NCBI RefSeq assembly: GCF_010365105.1
Contig: NZ_JAAFGZ010000008.1
Coordinates: 79,656-143,655, forward strand
Source of the DNA: Polaromonas sp.
Lineage (GTDB): Bacteria > Pseudomonadota > Gammaproteobacteria > Burkholderiales > Burkholderiaceae_C
Length of the DNA: 64,000 nt
Reading direction: 5' to 3'
Below are positions 18,247 through 26,199 of the stretch, in pieces; the stretch's first letter is position 1, and each line of letters begins with the position of its first letter. The notes below the pieces were generated by a model. It was not told where the DNA came from, ran no database searches, and saw only the letters and a list, made by a program, of their open reading frames with translations. The translations under genes and the position numbers were made by a program.

Positions 18247-18398
18247 AAACTGCGCATTAATTCCTTGTTACATGCTTGAGCGTCTGTTAACGTGCAGCCG
18301 AGACTGGCGGGACACGGCCGGTTTATTAAGGCACCGCCGGTTGGATCAATGCATTCGACAGGGCAAGCCGATCCAACAGAAGTCATGCCCGGCATCCC

Positions 18399-19184
18399 AT
18401 GATGTATGAAATCTTCGCGCAAACCGACCAGGGCCTGGTGCGCAAAAACAATGAAGATGCTCTGGCGTTTGATCCGAAGACCGGCCTGTGCCTGCTGGCA
18501 GACGGCATGGGCGGCTACAACGCCGGCGAGGTGGCCAGCAGCATGGCGGTCGCCTTTCTCAGCCAGGCGCTGACGGCGTGGCTGTCGCAGGCCGGCAACC
18601 GGGCATCCAGCAAGGATCTGCGCCGCACGATGGAAACCTGCATCAACCAGGTCAACCATTCGATTTTCAGCGCCGGCTCGTCCAATCCTGACCAGGCCGG
18701 CATGGGCACCACACTGGTGGCAGGTGTTTTTCTGGAAACCCGGCTGGTGCTCGGCCATATCGGCGACTCCCGCTGCTACCGGCTGCGCGGCGGTGTGCTG
18801 CAGCAAATCACCAAAGACCATTCGCTGCTGCAGGAGCAGGTGGACGCAGGGCTGATGACGGCCGCGCAAGCCCTGATGTCGCCGCACCGCAACCTGATCA
18901 CCCGCGCCCTGGGCGTCGAGGATGCGGTTTCAGCCGAAATAAACGATTACCGGGTCGAGCCGGGCGATCTGTACCTGATGTGTTCCGACGGCCTGACGGA
19001 CATGGTCATGGACCCCGTGATCGAAGCCATCCTGAATGTCCCCGGCGCCTTGGCGCAAAAAGCAGCGGCGCTGATCCGGGTGGCCAACGACAGCGGCGGA
19101 CGCGACAATATCTCGGTCCTGCTGGTGCAGGCCTCGGAAGACGATTCCCGGCGCGGCCTGCTGTCCAGAATGCTGGGAAAATAG
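18399..19184 (+). CDS. PP2C-family serine/threonine protein phosphatase
   Basis: A 261-residue metal-dependent phosphatase of the PrpC/Stp1 type. Conserved PP2C motifs are visible in order: GLVRKNNEDAL, LLADGMGGYNAGEVAS, GMGTTLVAGV, HIGDSRCYRLR, LMCSDGLTDMV and GGRDNISVLLV. The aspartates in these motifs bind the catalytic metals. It is followed after 39 bp by an FHA-domain protein, a phosphothreonine reader; such pairs usually work with a Hanks-type kinase, but no kinase is in the window. Start could be 18399 or 18402 (double Met). The 152-bp upstream gap holds no other gene. Confidence 0.95.
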   Translation: MMYEIFAQTDQGLVRKNNEDALAFDPKTGLCLLADGMGGYNAGEVASSMAVAFLSQALTAWLSQAGNRASSKDLRRTMETCINQVNHSIFSAGSSNPDQAGMGTTLVAGVFLETRLVLGHIGDSRCYRLRGGVLQQITKDHSLLQEQVDAGLMTAAQALMSPHRNLITRALGVEDAVSAEINDYRVEPGDLYLMCSDGLTDMVMDPVIEAILNVPGALAQKAAALIRVANDSGGRDNISVLLVQASEDDSRRGLLSRMLGK

Positions 19185-19223
19185 CGCCGTGATGAAAAAA
19201 TTCAAAACTCGGAGGAACCGGCA

Positions 19224-19790
19224 ATGCCGAAAATGATCATTTCCCTGGACGGGGCCGTCCTGAAGGAAGTCCAGTTGACGAAAGACCGCACGTCGCTGGG
19301 CCGCCGGCCTTACAACGACATCGTGATCGACAACATGGCCGTGAGCGGCGAACATGCAGTGGTTCAGATGTCAGGCGCCGAAGGCTACATCGAAGACCTC
19401 AACAGCACCAACGGCACGTACGTCAACGGCAAGACCGTCAAGAAGCAGCAGCTGCACCACGGCGACACGGTCGAAATCGGCAAGTACAAGCTCCAGTATG
19501 TCGACGAGGCCAACGCCGGTGAAAGCGCCGTCAATGGCACCATCAAGGTGATGTCGGGCGCCGCTGCCGGCCGTGAAATGGCGCTCGTCAAGCCCGTGAC
19601 CACCTTGGGCAAGGCCGGCGTGTCCATCGCCACCATCACCCGGGGCGTCCGGGGTTTTGCGCTGGCGCATGTCGAAGGCGACACACCGCCCCGTGTGAAC
19701 GGTACAGCGGTCGGCCGGGAAGGCGTGGCCCTCAGGGATGGCGATCAGCTGGAACTGGCCGGAACGCAGATGCAGTTCGTGCAGCGTTGA
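19224..19790 (+). CDS. FHA-domain protein
   Basis: A 188-residue protein with an N-terminal forkhead-associated domain that would bind phosphothreonine peptides. The FHA hallmarks are TSLGRRPYNDIVID, VSGEHAVV and LNSTNGTYVNG. The second half (about residues 105-188) looks like a weaker FHA-like fold (TTLGKAGVSIATI, then PRVNGTAV and LRDGDQLELAGTQM), so it may be a tandem FHA with a degenerate second copy. It starts after a GGAGGAA site, 39 bases from the PP2C gene, and is almost certainly in the same operon. Partners are unknown; a signalling link to the neighbouring type IV pilus genes is only a guess. Confidence 0.93.
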   Translation: MPKMIISLDGAVLKEVQLTKDRTSLGRRPYNDIVIDNMAVSGEHAVVQMSGAEGYIEDLNSTNGTYVNGKTVKKQQLHHGDTVEIGKYKLQYVDEANAGESAVNGTIKVMSGAAAGREMALVKPVTTLGKAGVSIATITRGVRGFALAHVEGDTPPRVNGTAVGREGVALRDGDQLELAGTQMQFVQR

Positions 19791-20066
19791 GGCGCAGGCT
19801 GGAGCGCTGCCTTGCGGCCTTGTGCCGCTTTCCATCTCCAACGCGGAACTCCGCAAATTCCATTTGCAACTGTGTCGGCCAGCGCTGAACGGTTGCGTTC
19901 AACTGAACAATGCGCCGTGAGGCAAAGCCTTGCCCTTTCGGAATAGTCCCTTCTACCTTGCGATCAAGGGATGATTTTTTGCGGTTGGGCAAGATCACTG
20001 TCCAGATGTGTACCTATTTAAAGGTATCAACGGACAGTTTTTTGCAACACTCTTGTCAATTTTGAA

Positions 20067-20094
20067 TTGGCAGTGACAAAAATGTCGCTGCCAA
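20067..20094. promoter_or_regulatory. 28-bp palindrome, candidate enhancer-binding site (PilR-like)
   Basis: TTGGCAGTGACA and TGTCGCTGCCAA form 12-base arms with one mismatch around AAAA. It contains TGTC elements like the PilR boxes described for Pseudomonas pilA, and lies 88 bp upstream of the -24 element, a normal place for a sigma-54 activator. Confidence 0.55.
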
Positions 20095-20181
20095 TATCAA
20101 AATATATCAAAAAAGTAACTATTTCTTCGATTTTTCAAGAATTGTGCTGGAGTTGCCTAGATAAAGTGACTTTTTGCAACC

Positions 20182-20197
20182 TGGCACACAATCTGCA
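20182..20197 (+). promoter_or_regulatory. Sigma-54 (RpoN) promoter of pilA
   Basis: TGGCACACAATCTGCA matches TGGCAC-N5-TTGCA with the invariant GG and GC exactly 10 bases apart. It is about 40 bases upstream of the pilA start, which has a clear ribosome-binding site. Confidence 0.85.
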
Positions 20198-20237
20198 ATA
20201 GTTTCTTCGCAAGTTTTTTTCAACCAAGGAGTTTTTC

Positions 20238-20783
20238 ATGAAGCGTTCTATGCAAATGGTTCAAAAGGGTTTCACCCTGATCGAGTTGATGATTGTTGTG
20301 GCGATCATTGGTATTTTGGCGGCTGTGGCTTTGCCGGCTTATCAGGATTACACGGTGCGAGCCCGAGTTTCGGAGGGTATGGGATTTATCGCTGATGCAA
20401 AATTGGTTGCCAACGAGAACGCTACAGGCGGTGGATCTGGATACGCTTCTGGCTACGGAACTACAGCTGCAACCGGAATTGCAGATGGCACACTGACCGT
20501 TGCAAGCAAGAACGTTGCAAACGTAGTAATTACCGGTCTGACTGGTGTTATCACGATGACAACTACAGCTAATGCTGGTGCTGGCTCAATCATCGTATCC
20601 CCTTACACAGGCGGTAGTGATGTGTATGGCACAGGTGGTACAGCATTAGCAGCTCCCACGGCTACAACTCCAGTTCCTTTGCCTACAGCGCAAGTTAAAT
20701 GGCGTTGCAAGGCAGCTGGCGCTGCTGGCTTCGGAACAGCTGGTTCGCTTCTGGCAAAGTATGCTCCAGGTGAGTGCCGGTAA
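20238..20783 (+). CDS. pilA: Type IV pilin major subunit PilA
   Basis: A 181-residue type IVa prepilin. A short 11-residue leader ([11 protein letters not shown]) precedes the cleavage site before [10 protein letters not shown], with the invariant Glu at mature position 5; a hydrophobic alpha-1 helix follows. The C-terminal pair of cysteines (WRCKAAG ... GECR) gives the disulfide loop. The middle is rich in Gly, Ala and Thr and the gene is less GC-rich than its neighbours, typical for surface-exposed variable pilins. Expression is predicted to be sigma-54 dependent. A strong terminator follows at 20801, so the next genes are likely expressed separately or by read-through. The neighbours are an accessory protein and a glycosylation ligase. 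Confidence 0.97.
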   Translation: MKRSMQMVQKGFTLIELMIVVAIIGILAAVALPAYQDYTVRARVSEGMGFIADAKLVANENATGGGSGYASGYGTTAATGIADGTLTVASKNVANVVITGLTGVITMTTTANAGAGSIIVSPYTGGSDVYGTGGTALAAPTATTPVPLPTAQVKWRCKAAGAAGFGTAGSLLAKYAPGECR

Positions 20784-20800
20784 TATCAATGTCTTCTAGA

Positions 20801-20826
20801 AGAGCGCTTCGGCGCTCTTTTTTTTA
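20801..20826 (+). terminator. Rho-independent terminator of pilA
   Basis: AGAGCGC and GCGCTCT pair around a TTCG tetraloop, followed by eight T residues. It begins 18 bases after the pilA stop. Confidence 0.92.
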
Positions 20827-20868
20827 CTAAAAATCAGCAATTGCCTTCTTTTTTGATTTTTTGAAGAC

Positions 20869-21636
20869 ATGAATTTTCCTTTCCGTTTGCGCCTTGCCTT
20901 CAAAGCGGCCATTTGGCATCTAATGTGCAGTGTCGGCATGGCTTTGCTGGCCGCTGCCGTGGTGTTCGGCCTGTGGTATCCCTTTCCCTATCGCGACCTG
21001 TCGGGCGGACGCGAACTGTTTTTCTTGGTGGTGACAGTCGATGTGATTTGCGGCCCGCTGCTGACGCTGGTAGTGTTCAACCCCTCCAAGCCACTCGCAG
21101 AACTGTGGCGCGATCTGGCGCTGATTGCACTCTTGCAACTGGCTGCCCTGGGCTATGGAATGCATACCGTATGGCAAGTCCGCCCGTTGTTCCTAGTTCA
21201 GGAAATTGACCGCTTCAAAGTCATCGCTACACCATTACTTGACAGCGCTGCCGTTGCCGCCTTGCCCGCCGCCTTGCAGCCGCATTGGTTGGATGGCCCG
21301 CAAACCGTAGCCATCCGCGAGCCCAAAAATGCTTCAGAGCGCAATAAAGTCTTGTTTGAATCTATCCAAGGCGGACGTGATTATGGCGAGCGGCCCGAGT
21401 TTTACCTTCCTTACGAAGGCGAGGCAGCGCTCAAGTCTCTTAAACGCGCCAAGCCCCTGCCAGTGTTCCTGGAAAAACACCCCGACCAGCAAGACGCTGC
21501 CCGCAAGCTGGCGCTGGAAAAAAGCGTGGACCTGAAAGAATGGTTTTTCCTGCCGGTCATTGCCCGCCAGGACTGGATCGCCGTGCTCGACAAGCAGGGC
21601 CAGATCCAGGGGTTCCTGCGCGGTGACGGGTTTTAA
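20869..21636 (+). CDS. TfpX/TfpZ-family type IV pilin accessory protein
   Basis: A 255-residue membrane protein encoded directly after pilA. Hydrophobic segments lie at about residues 15-37, 45-65 and 80-100, with a large soluble C-terminal part. Features of the TfpX/TfpZ family include WYPFPYRDLSGGRELF and VDVICGPLLTLVVFNP near the N-terminus. In Pseudomonas these proteins sit beside the pilin gene and assist pilin surface assembly; chaperone-like action is known, the mechanism is not. It is followed by the PglL-like ligase. The start ATG at 20869 is preceded by a weak site (GAAGAC). Confidence 0.85.
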   Translation: MNFPFRLRLAFKAAIWHLMCSVGMALLAAAVVFGLWYPFPYRDLSGGRELFFLVVTVDVICGPLLTLVVFNPSKPLAELWRDLALIALLQLAALGYGMHTVWQVRPLFLVQEIDRFKVIATPLLDSAAVAALPAALQPHWLDGPQTVAIREPKNASERNKVLFESIQGGRDYGERPEFYLPYEGEAALKSLKRAKPLPVFLEKHPDQQDAARKLALEKSVDLKEWFFLPVIARQDWIAVLDKQGQIQGFLRGDGF

Positions 21637-21753
21637 GGGCGTTAGTTTACTAAACGGTTTGGACTGGCCGCAGGGACGAGCTGGGCAGTACAGCCTTTTC
21701 ATCAAGAACTGATGAACCGCTAGTAAATTGGAGAATTCGTTTCTCTCCATCGA

Positions 21754-23427
21754 GTGACGCCTTACTATCCAGCGTTTACCCAAAGCCCTCCGGTTCTTTA
21801 TCTGCTGTCACTTTTGAAAAATCAGTATCTGCAGAATTGCATTCTGGCCGCATTCCTGCTCCTGCCCTGGCTCAGTCCCTACACCGCCGGCCCCACGCCC
21901 AATGTCTGGCCGTGGTTGCTGTCGGCGCTGTGCTCAGTTTTTCTGTGGCTGTTCCGGCGCCGGCTCGATCCCGGGCTGGTGACGCTGGCCTGGGTGCTGG
22001 CCGCCGTCGTCAGCGCGCTGATCGGTCTGGTGCAGTACTTCGGCCTGGCGCCGGCCCTGAGCCCCTGGATCAACCAGCCGCAGGCAGGCGAAGCCTATGC
22101 CAACCTGCGCCAGCGCAACCAGTTCGCCACGCTGACGAGCATTGGCCTGGCTGCGCTGATCGGCTGGCTGGCGCTGCGGGAAAAGCTTGCTGAACAGCAG
22201 CAGATGCAGGGTTGGCTGATGCCGTGGTGGGCTTATGGGTTCGCCTTGCTGCTGGCGCTGGGCAATGCCGCCAGCAGTTCGCGCACCGGCCTGCTGCAAT
22301 GGGGGCTGATCGCCTTGCTCTGTGCCTGGTGGTTTCTGCCCCGCCGGCGGCACCTGCTGGTGTTTGCCGTGCAGGCCGTGCTGGCGTACGGCCTGGCTGT
22401 GCTCCTGCTGCCCTGGCTGCTGGCGCTGGCCACCGGGATGCAAAGTGGCGGCCTGTTTGGCCGGCTGGTCGATTCGACGGGCTGCTCCAGCCGCAAGATC
22501 CTCTGGTCCAACGTGCTGACGCTGATTGCCGACAAGCCCTGGCTGGGCTGGGGCTGGGGCCAACTGGACTATGCGCACTTCATCACCCTGTACGCCGGTC
22601 CGCGCTTTTGCGAAATCCTGGACAACGCGCACAACCTGCCGCTGCAGCTGGCGGTGGAACTGGGCATTCCGGCGGCCGTGGTGATTTGCGGTGTGCTGGG
22701 CTGGCTGACGTGGCGCGCCCGGCCCTGGCGTGAAACCAATCCGCTGCGCCAGATGGCCTGGGCGGTGCTGGCTGTCATTGGCCTGCACAGCTTGCTTGAA
22801 TACCCGTTGTGGTACGGGCCGTTCCAGATGACCGCCGTGCTGGCGGCCTGGTTGCTGTTCGCCTCGCGAGAGGCAAAGCCCGGCTTGAACCAGGCATTTT
22901 CCTCAAAATTCAAGCAAAATAGCCTGTTTTCGCACTATCTGCGGGCACTTATAGCTATTATTATGATAGTGACTCTGGCCGCTGTGGCGGTCAGCTACTA
23001 CCGGGTCAGCCAGATTTACCTGCCGCCTGACAAGCGCAGCGCCGCCTACCGCGAAGGTACGCTGGCCAAGGTGCAGGGCAGCTGGATGTTCCGGGAACAG
23101 GCGCGCTTTGCCTACCTGAGCATCACACCGCTCACGCCTGACAATGCCGCCGCCCTGCATGCCATGGCGATTGAATTGCTCCACTATTCGCCCGAGCCCC
23201 GCGTGATTGAAAAGGTGATTGAAAGTGCGGTGATGCTGGGGCGCAATGACGAGGCGCTGTATTACCTGCTGCGCTACCGGGCTGCTTTTCCGAAGGAGCA
23301 TGCGCGCTGGGTCCGGCAAAACGCTGCGCCGCTGGCGTCCGGCACGCAGGGCTGGCCCCAAGCCGTCTTGATGCTGGAACCGGCCTTCCTGCCGTTTCCA
23401 GGCCCGGGAGCGCGGCGAGCGGTTTGA
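21754..23427 (+). CDS. pglL: PglL-type O-oligosaccharyltransferase / O-antigen ligase
   Basis: A 557-residue polytopic protein with roughly ten or more membrane helices. It has the Wzy_C ligase core with a long periplasmic loop, containing WGWGQLDYAHF and the conserved NAHNLPLQLAVELG segment whose His is typical of WaaL/PglL ligases, followed by a PglL-type C-terminal domain. Such enzymes transfer lipid-linked glycan to pilin or other proteins; beside pilA and TfpZ it probably glycosylates the pilin. It starts at GTG 21754 without a strong ribosome-binding site; a later start is possible. A minus-orientation ATAGCTG repeat is read in frame at 22899-22966 (AFSSKFKQNSLFSHYLRALI). Confidence 0.88.
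   Translation: MTPYYPAFTQSPPVLYLLSLLKNQYLQNCILAAFLLLPWLSPYTAGPTPNVWPWLLSALCSVFLWLFRRRLDPGLVTLAWVLAAVVSALIGLVQYFGLAPALSPWINQPQAGEAYANLRQRNQFATLTSIGLAALIGWLALREKLAEQQQMQGWLMPWWAYGFALLLALGNAASSSRTGLLQWGLIALLCAWWFLPRRRHLLVFAVQAVLAYGLAVLLLPWLLALATGMQSGGLFGRLVDSTGCSSRKILWSNVLTLIADKPWLGWGWGQLDYAHFITLYAGPRFCEILDNAHNLPLQLAVELGIPAAVVICGVLGWLTWRARPWRETNPLRQMAWAVLAVIGLHSLLEYPLWYGPFQMTAVLAAWLLFASREAKPGLNQAFSSKFKQNSLFSHYLRALIAIIMIVTLAAVAVSYYRVSQIYLPPDKRSAAYREGTLAKVQGSWMFREQARFAYLSITPLTPDNAAALHAMAIELLHYSPEPRVIEKVIESAVMLGRNDEALYYLLRYRAAFPKEHARWVRQNAAPLASGTQGWPQAVLMLEPAFLPFPGPGARRAV
22899..22966 (-). repeat. ATAGCTG-family repeat, copy 4, inside pglL
   Basis: On the minus strand it reads AATAGCTATAAGTGCCCGCA and ends GCGAAAACAGGC plus AT-rich tail, matching the family. 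It lies within the ligase gene and encodes the residues just before the last membrane helix. Confidence 0.65.
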
Positions 23428-23575
23428 TCTGCATGTGGCGCTGGCATGGCGAGCGGCATGGCATGCCTCATGCGCTGCAAAAGGTTGTAAATCGTTGCAT
23501 GGCATAAAGGGAAAGTTCTGCATCAAAGTGTGACTTGTGCATTTGCTGGCTTGCCAGCCGCGCTATGGTTCGGAC

Positions 23576-24988
23576 ATGACTATTGATAAGCGTCAGGGGG
23601 CAGTTTTTGCGTCGGGGGTATTGCTCGGTGCTGCGGCTGTCGCCGGAGCCTGGAAAAAACGTGGCCCTGTCCCACCGCAAGCGCCTGAAGCCCTGAAAAC
23701 ACGCGTTCCCTTGCCTCGGCCTGAGCCCGGAAAGCTGGAAGCAAGCGCCAGGAATCCCCGGTTTGTGGCCGAGCCACCGAAGGAAGATGTATCGCCGTTG
23801 CAGGCGGCAGCACCCGAGACTGTAAGCGGACCAAAAAAAGCCAGGCTCGCGCCACGGCAGCCCTTGCCTGATCCTCCGGCAACGGGTGCTCCGTCGCTGC
23901 AGACGGCAGCACCAACGCCACGGCAGCTCAAGGTGTTCATCTCGGGCAGCGTGCTGGCTGCCGCAGCCATCGCCGGCGCATGGCTGCTGCTGGACCCCTT
24001 GGGGTTACCCATGCCTGGCCAAGCGGTAACAACGGCGTCTGCTTCGGCGCCGCAGGCTTCCGGGCCGGTCACGAGCTGTCCGCTGGTGCCGGCAACGGCC
24101 GTGGCTGGCAGCCAGGACGGGCGGTTTCCTTTCCAGCCTGACGTGCCCGGCCTGACGGCGACGGACATGGCGTCGTTTATGGTGATGGGCAAGGATGCCG
24201 CTGCGTCCCGCCGTCCGCGCGACGCCGAGGTGGCTTTCCTGATGTCGTGCCGCCTGGCCGACAAGCTCAAGGGCACGGATTCGGTCGAGTCGGCCGATGG
24301 CAAATACCTGCTGGGCGGGCATTATGCCCAGCTGGCGCTGGGGGCAGGTTCTGCCCCTGACGCCAGCCGGCCGGAGTTGCTCAGGCGCGCCGAATTCCTT
24401 TATGTGGACAGCCTGCGCATTTATTCCGCCGCTTACGGCCAGGCCGATGAGCGTTCGCGGTCTGCGGCCGACGGGCTGGCGGCGGTGCGCCAGACGCAGG
24501 CGCAGGCGCCAGCAGCGCAGCCCGCGCACGCACCTGAACAAGCGCATCAAGCCACAGCGTTGGCCATTCTGGGGCTGGAGAGCGCTCCAGCGTCTTCCCC
24601 GGTGCCCGTTGCCAGCCCCCCAGTGCGCAAGGTCGAGGTCGCCAAAGCCGCCTTGCCCGCATCCGAAGCGCCACAGGATGAACGCCCGGGAATGCGTTCG
24701 GATGCCAGTTTTGATTGCAGCAGGGCGCGCTCGGCGCCCGAAAAGATGATTTGCTCGGATGCCGAGCTTTTTCAGCTCAACCATGAAGTCGGCCGGGTGT
24801 ACGCGCGCGCAAAAAATGCCACCGCCGACCGCGCAGCCTTCCGGCGCCAGAATGATGTGGAAGCGCGCAGGCGCGAATCGATTTGCCGGGATCGCGGCTG
24901 CCTGCAGCGCTGGTATGCCTACCGGCGTGACCAGCTGCTGAACGAAATCGAAGGGCACACGCCGTCGCGCTCCATGACCTGGCGCTAG
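23576..24988 (+). CDS. Hypothetical membrane protein with C-terminal LprI-like domain
   Basis: A 470-residue protein of unknown function. ATG 23576 (MTIDKRQG) is preferred to the in-frame 23537. Two similar hydrophobic segments are visible, ASGVLLGAAAVAGAW near the N-terminus and ISGSVLAAAAIAGAW about 120 residues later, separated by Pro/Ala-rich spacers, which suggests an internal duplication. The C-terminal about 90 residues (FDCSRARSAPEKMICSDAEL, then CRDRGCLQRWYAYRRDQLL) have the four-cysteine pattern of lysozyme-inhibitor LprI-like domains. A central helical region (SADGKYLLGGHYAQLALG) may be tetratricopeptide-like. It is probably anchored in the inner membrane with the LprI-like domain in the periplasm. 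The lipoprotein downstream may be cotranscribed. Confidence 0.75.
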   Translation: MTIDKRQGAVFASGVLLGAAAVAGAWKKRGPVPPQAPEALKTRVPLPRPEPGKLEASARNPRFVAEPPKEDVSPLQAAAPETVSGPKKARLAPRQPLPDPPATGAPSLQTAAPTPRQLKVFISGSVLAAAAIAGAWLLLDPLGLPMPGQAVTTASASAPQASGPVTSCPLVPATAVAGSQDGRFPFQPDVPGLTATDMASFMVMGKDAAASRRPRDAEVAFLMSCRLADKLKGTDSVESADGKYLLGGHYAQLALGAGSAPDASRPELLRRAEFLYVDSLRIYSAAYGQADERSRSAADGLAAVRQTQAQAPAAQPAHAPEQAHQATALAILGLESAPASSPVPVASPPVRKVEVAKAALPASEAPQDERPGMRSDASFDCSRARSAPEKMICSDAELFQLNHEVGRVYARAKNATADRAAFRRQNDVEARRRESICRDRGCLQRWYAYRRDQLLNEIEGHTPSRSMTWR

Positions 24989-25068
24989 GACAAATCCCAT
25001 GAAAATGCCCGCCGTGCAGGCGATGCGGTCGATGGCGTGGAATGATCAACAACGAAAGGGAGCACGAG

Positions 25069-25458
25069 ATGACCAAACTGATGACCGTGGCCGGCCTGGC
25101 GGCCTTTTTCCTGTCGGGCTGCGCAGCGCCTGGCTTTTCTGCTTCCAGCGCGCAGTCCACGGCGGCCCCGGCTCCGACCAATCTGTCGCTGGAAGGTCAG
25201 TCCCGGGTGATTCGCTCCAAGATTGTCGAGCTCAAGAAAGAGGTCATGGTGTTTGAGGTGATGCTGACCGATGTCGAGCGAAGGGCGGCCATGTCCCAGA
25301 TTTCGCTGTCGAGCTTCCCGAACACCGAAGTGGTCCAGGGTGCCAGCGTGGCGCCTGCCCGCAGCGAAGCCGACCGGCTTTCAGTCACGGTCAGGCCCGC
25401 GCCTGCGTCTGCGGCCAAACCCGGCGATAACACCAACGGCAAGGCGCCGCAGAAATAA
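25069..25458 (+). CDS. Small predicted lipoprotein
   Basis: A 129-residue protein starting MTKLMTVAGLAAFFLSGC, a lipoprotein signal with lipobox LSGC, so the mature N-terminus is lipidated Cys18. After a low-complexity Ala/Ser/Pro stretch there is a helical segment (RVIRSKIVELKKEVMVFEVML) that may form a coiled coil. The ATG at 25069 follows a good AAAGGGAG site; an earlier in-frame ATG at 25042 lacks one. It follows the LprI-like gene by 80 bp on the same strand. I do not recognise the family. Confidence 0.72.
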   Translation: MTKLMTVAGLAAFFLSGCAAPGFSASSAQSTAAPAPTNLSLEGQSRVIRSKIVELKKEVMVFEVMLTDVERRAAMSQISLSSFPNTEVVQGASVAPARSEADRLSVTVRPAPASAAKPGDNTNGKAPQK

Positions 25459-25608
25459 GCAGGAACAAGGAAGAAGGCGCTCCAGCCATCGAATCCGCTG
25501 GTGTCGGAAAAACGCCGAACCCTGGGCGCAAGCTTGCCAGGAAAGGCCGGTTCCGATGCCGCTTTGGCCGTTCGCAAGCTGTCTTGAATGGCCCGTCAAG
25601 CCAAGCCG

Positions 25609-26118
25609 TCAACCACTGACAAAGCTGCCCGACTTGCCGCCGTGCTTTTCCAGCAGCTTCACGTCGTTGATCGTCATGCCACGGTCCACCGCCTTGCACA
25701 TGTCATAAATCGTCAGCAGGGCGATATTCACGGCCGTCAGCGCTTCCATCTCGACGCCGGTGGGGCCGACGGTTTCCACCGTGGCGGTGCAGGTCACGCT
25801 GCCGGTGTCGTTGCCATCTGCCGGGGCCGTCACCAACTCAAGCGCAACGCGTGTCAGCGCCAGCGGGTGGCACAGCGGAATCAGGTCGCTGGTTTTCTTG
25901 GCGGCCATGATGCCGGCGATGCGGGCAATGCCCAGCACATCGCCCTTTTTGGCGGAGCCGGAGACGATCAGCGCCAGCGTGGCGGGCTGCATGTCGATGC
26001 GGCCCTGCGCGACGGCAATGCGGTGCGTGGCCGCCTTGGCGGCAACATCGACCATGTGGGCCTGGCCCTGGGCGTCGAAATGGGTGAGGGGGGAAATGGG
26101 AGAAAGGGGCGTCGTCAT
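25609..26118 (-). CDS. moaC: Cyclic pyranopterin monophosphate synthase
   Basis: A 169-residue molybdenum-cofactor enzyme that turns the MoaA product (3',8-cyclo-GTP) into cyclic pyranopterin monophosphate. Family motifs include [47 protein letters not shown] and [11 protein letters not shown]; Lys and Asp in the latter segment are catalytic in E. coli MoaC. The length matches the family (about 160). It stands alone, divergent from the M48 protease gene with 81 bp between starts; no other moa genes are nearby. Confidence 0.97.
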   Translation of the reverse strand: MTTPLSPISPLTHFDAQGQAHMVDVAAKAATHRIAVAQGRIDMQPATLALIVSGSAKKGDVLGIARIAGIMAAKKTSDLIPLCHPLALTRVALELVTAPADGNDTGSVTCTATVETVGPTGVEMEALTAVNIALLTIYDMCKAVDRGMTINDVKLLEKHGGKSGSFVSG

Positions 26119-26199
26119 GCTGATACAGAACCTTTACAAGGATGCCGCATCATAAGAGGCTTGCCTGCGTCTTTCTTTCGGCCCCAAAGGTGACTGCCC

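Larger units (their letters stand above)
19791..20237 (+). other. Intergenic region upstream of pilA
   Basis: This 447-bp region has no credible gene. The first 180 bp are ordinary in composition; from about 19975 it becomes clearly AT-rich, as is common for regulated pilin promoters. It contains a 28-bp palindrome (20067-20094), a sigma-54 promoter (20182-20197) and the pilA ribosome-binding site (CAAGGAG, ending 20231). Confidence 0.7.
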
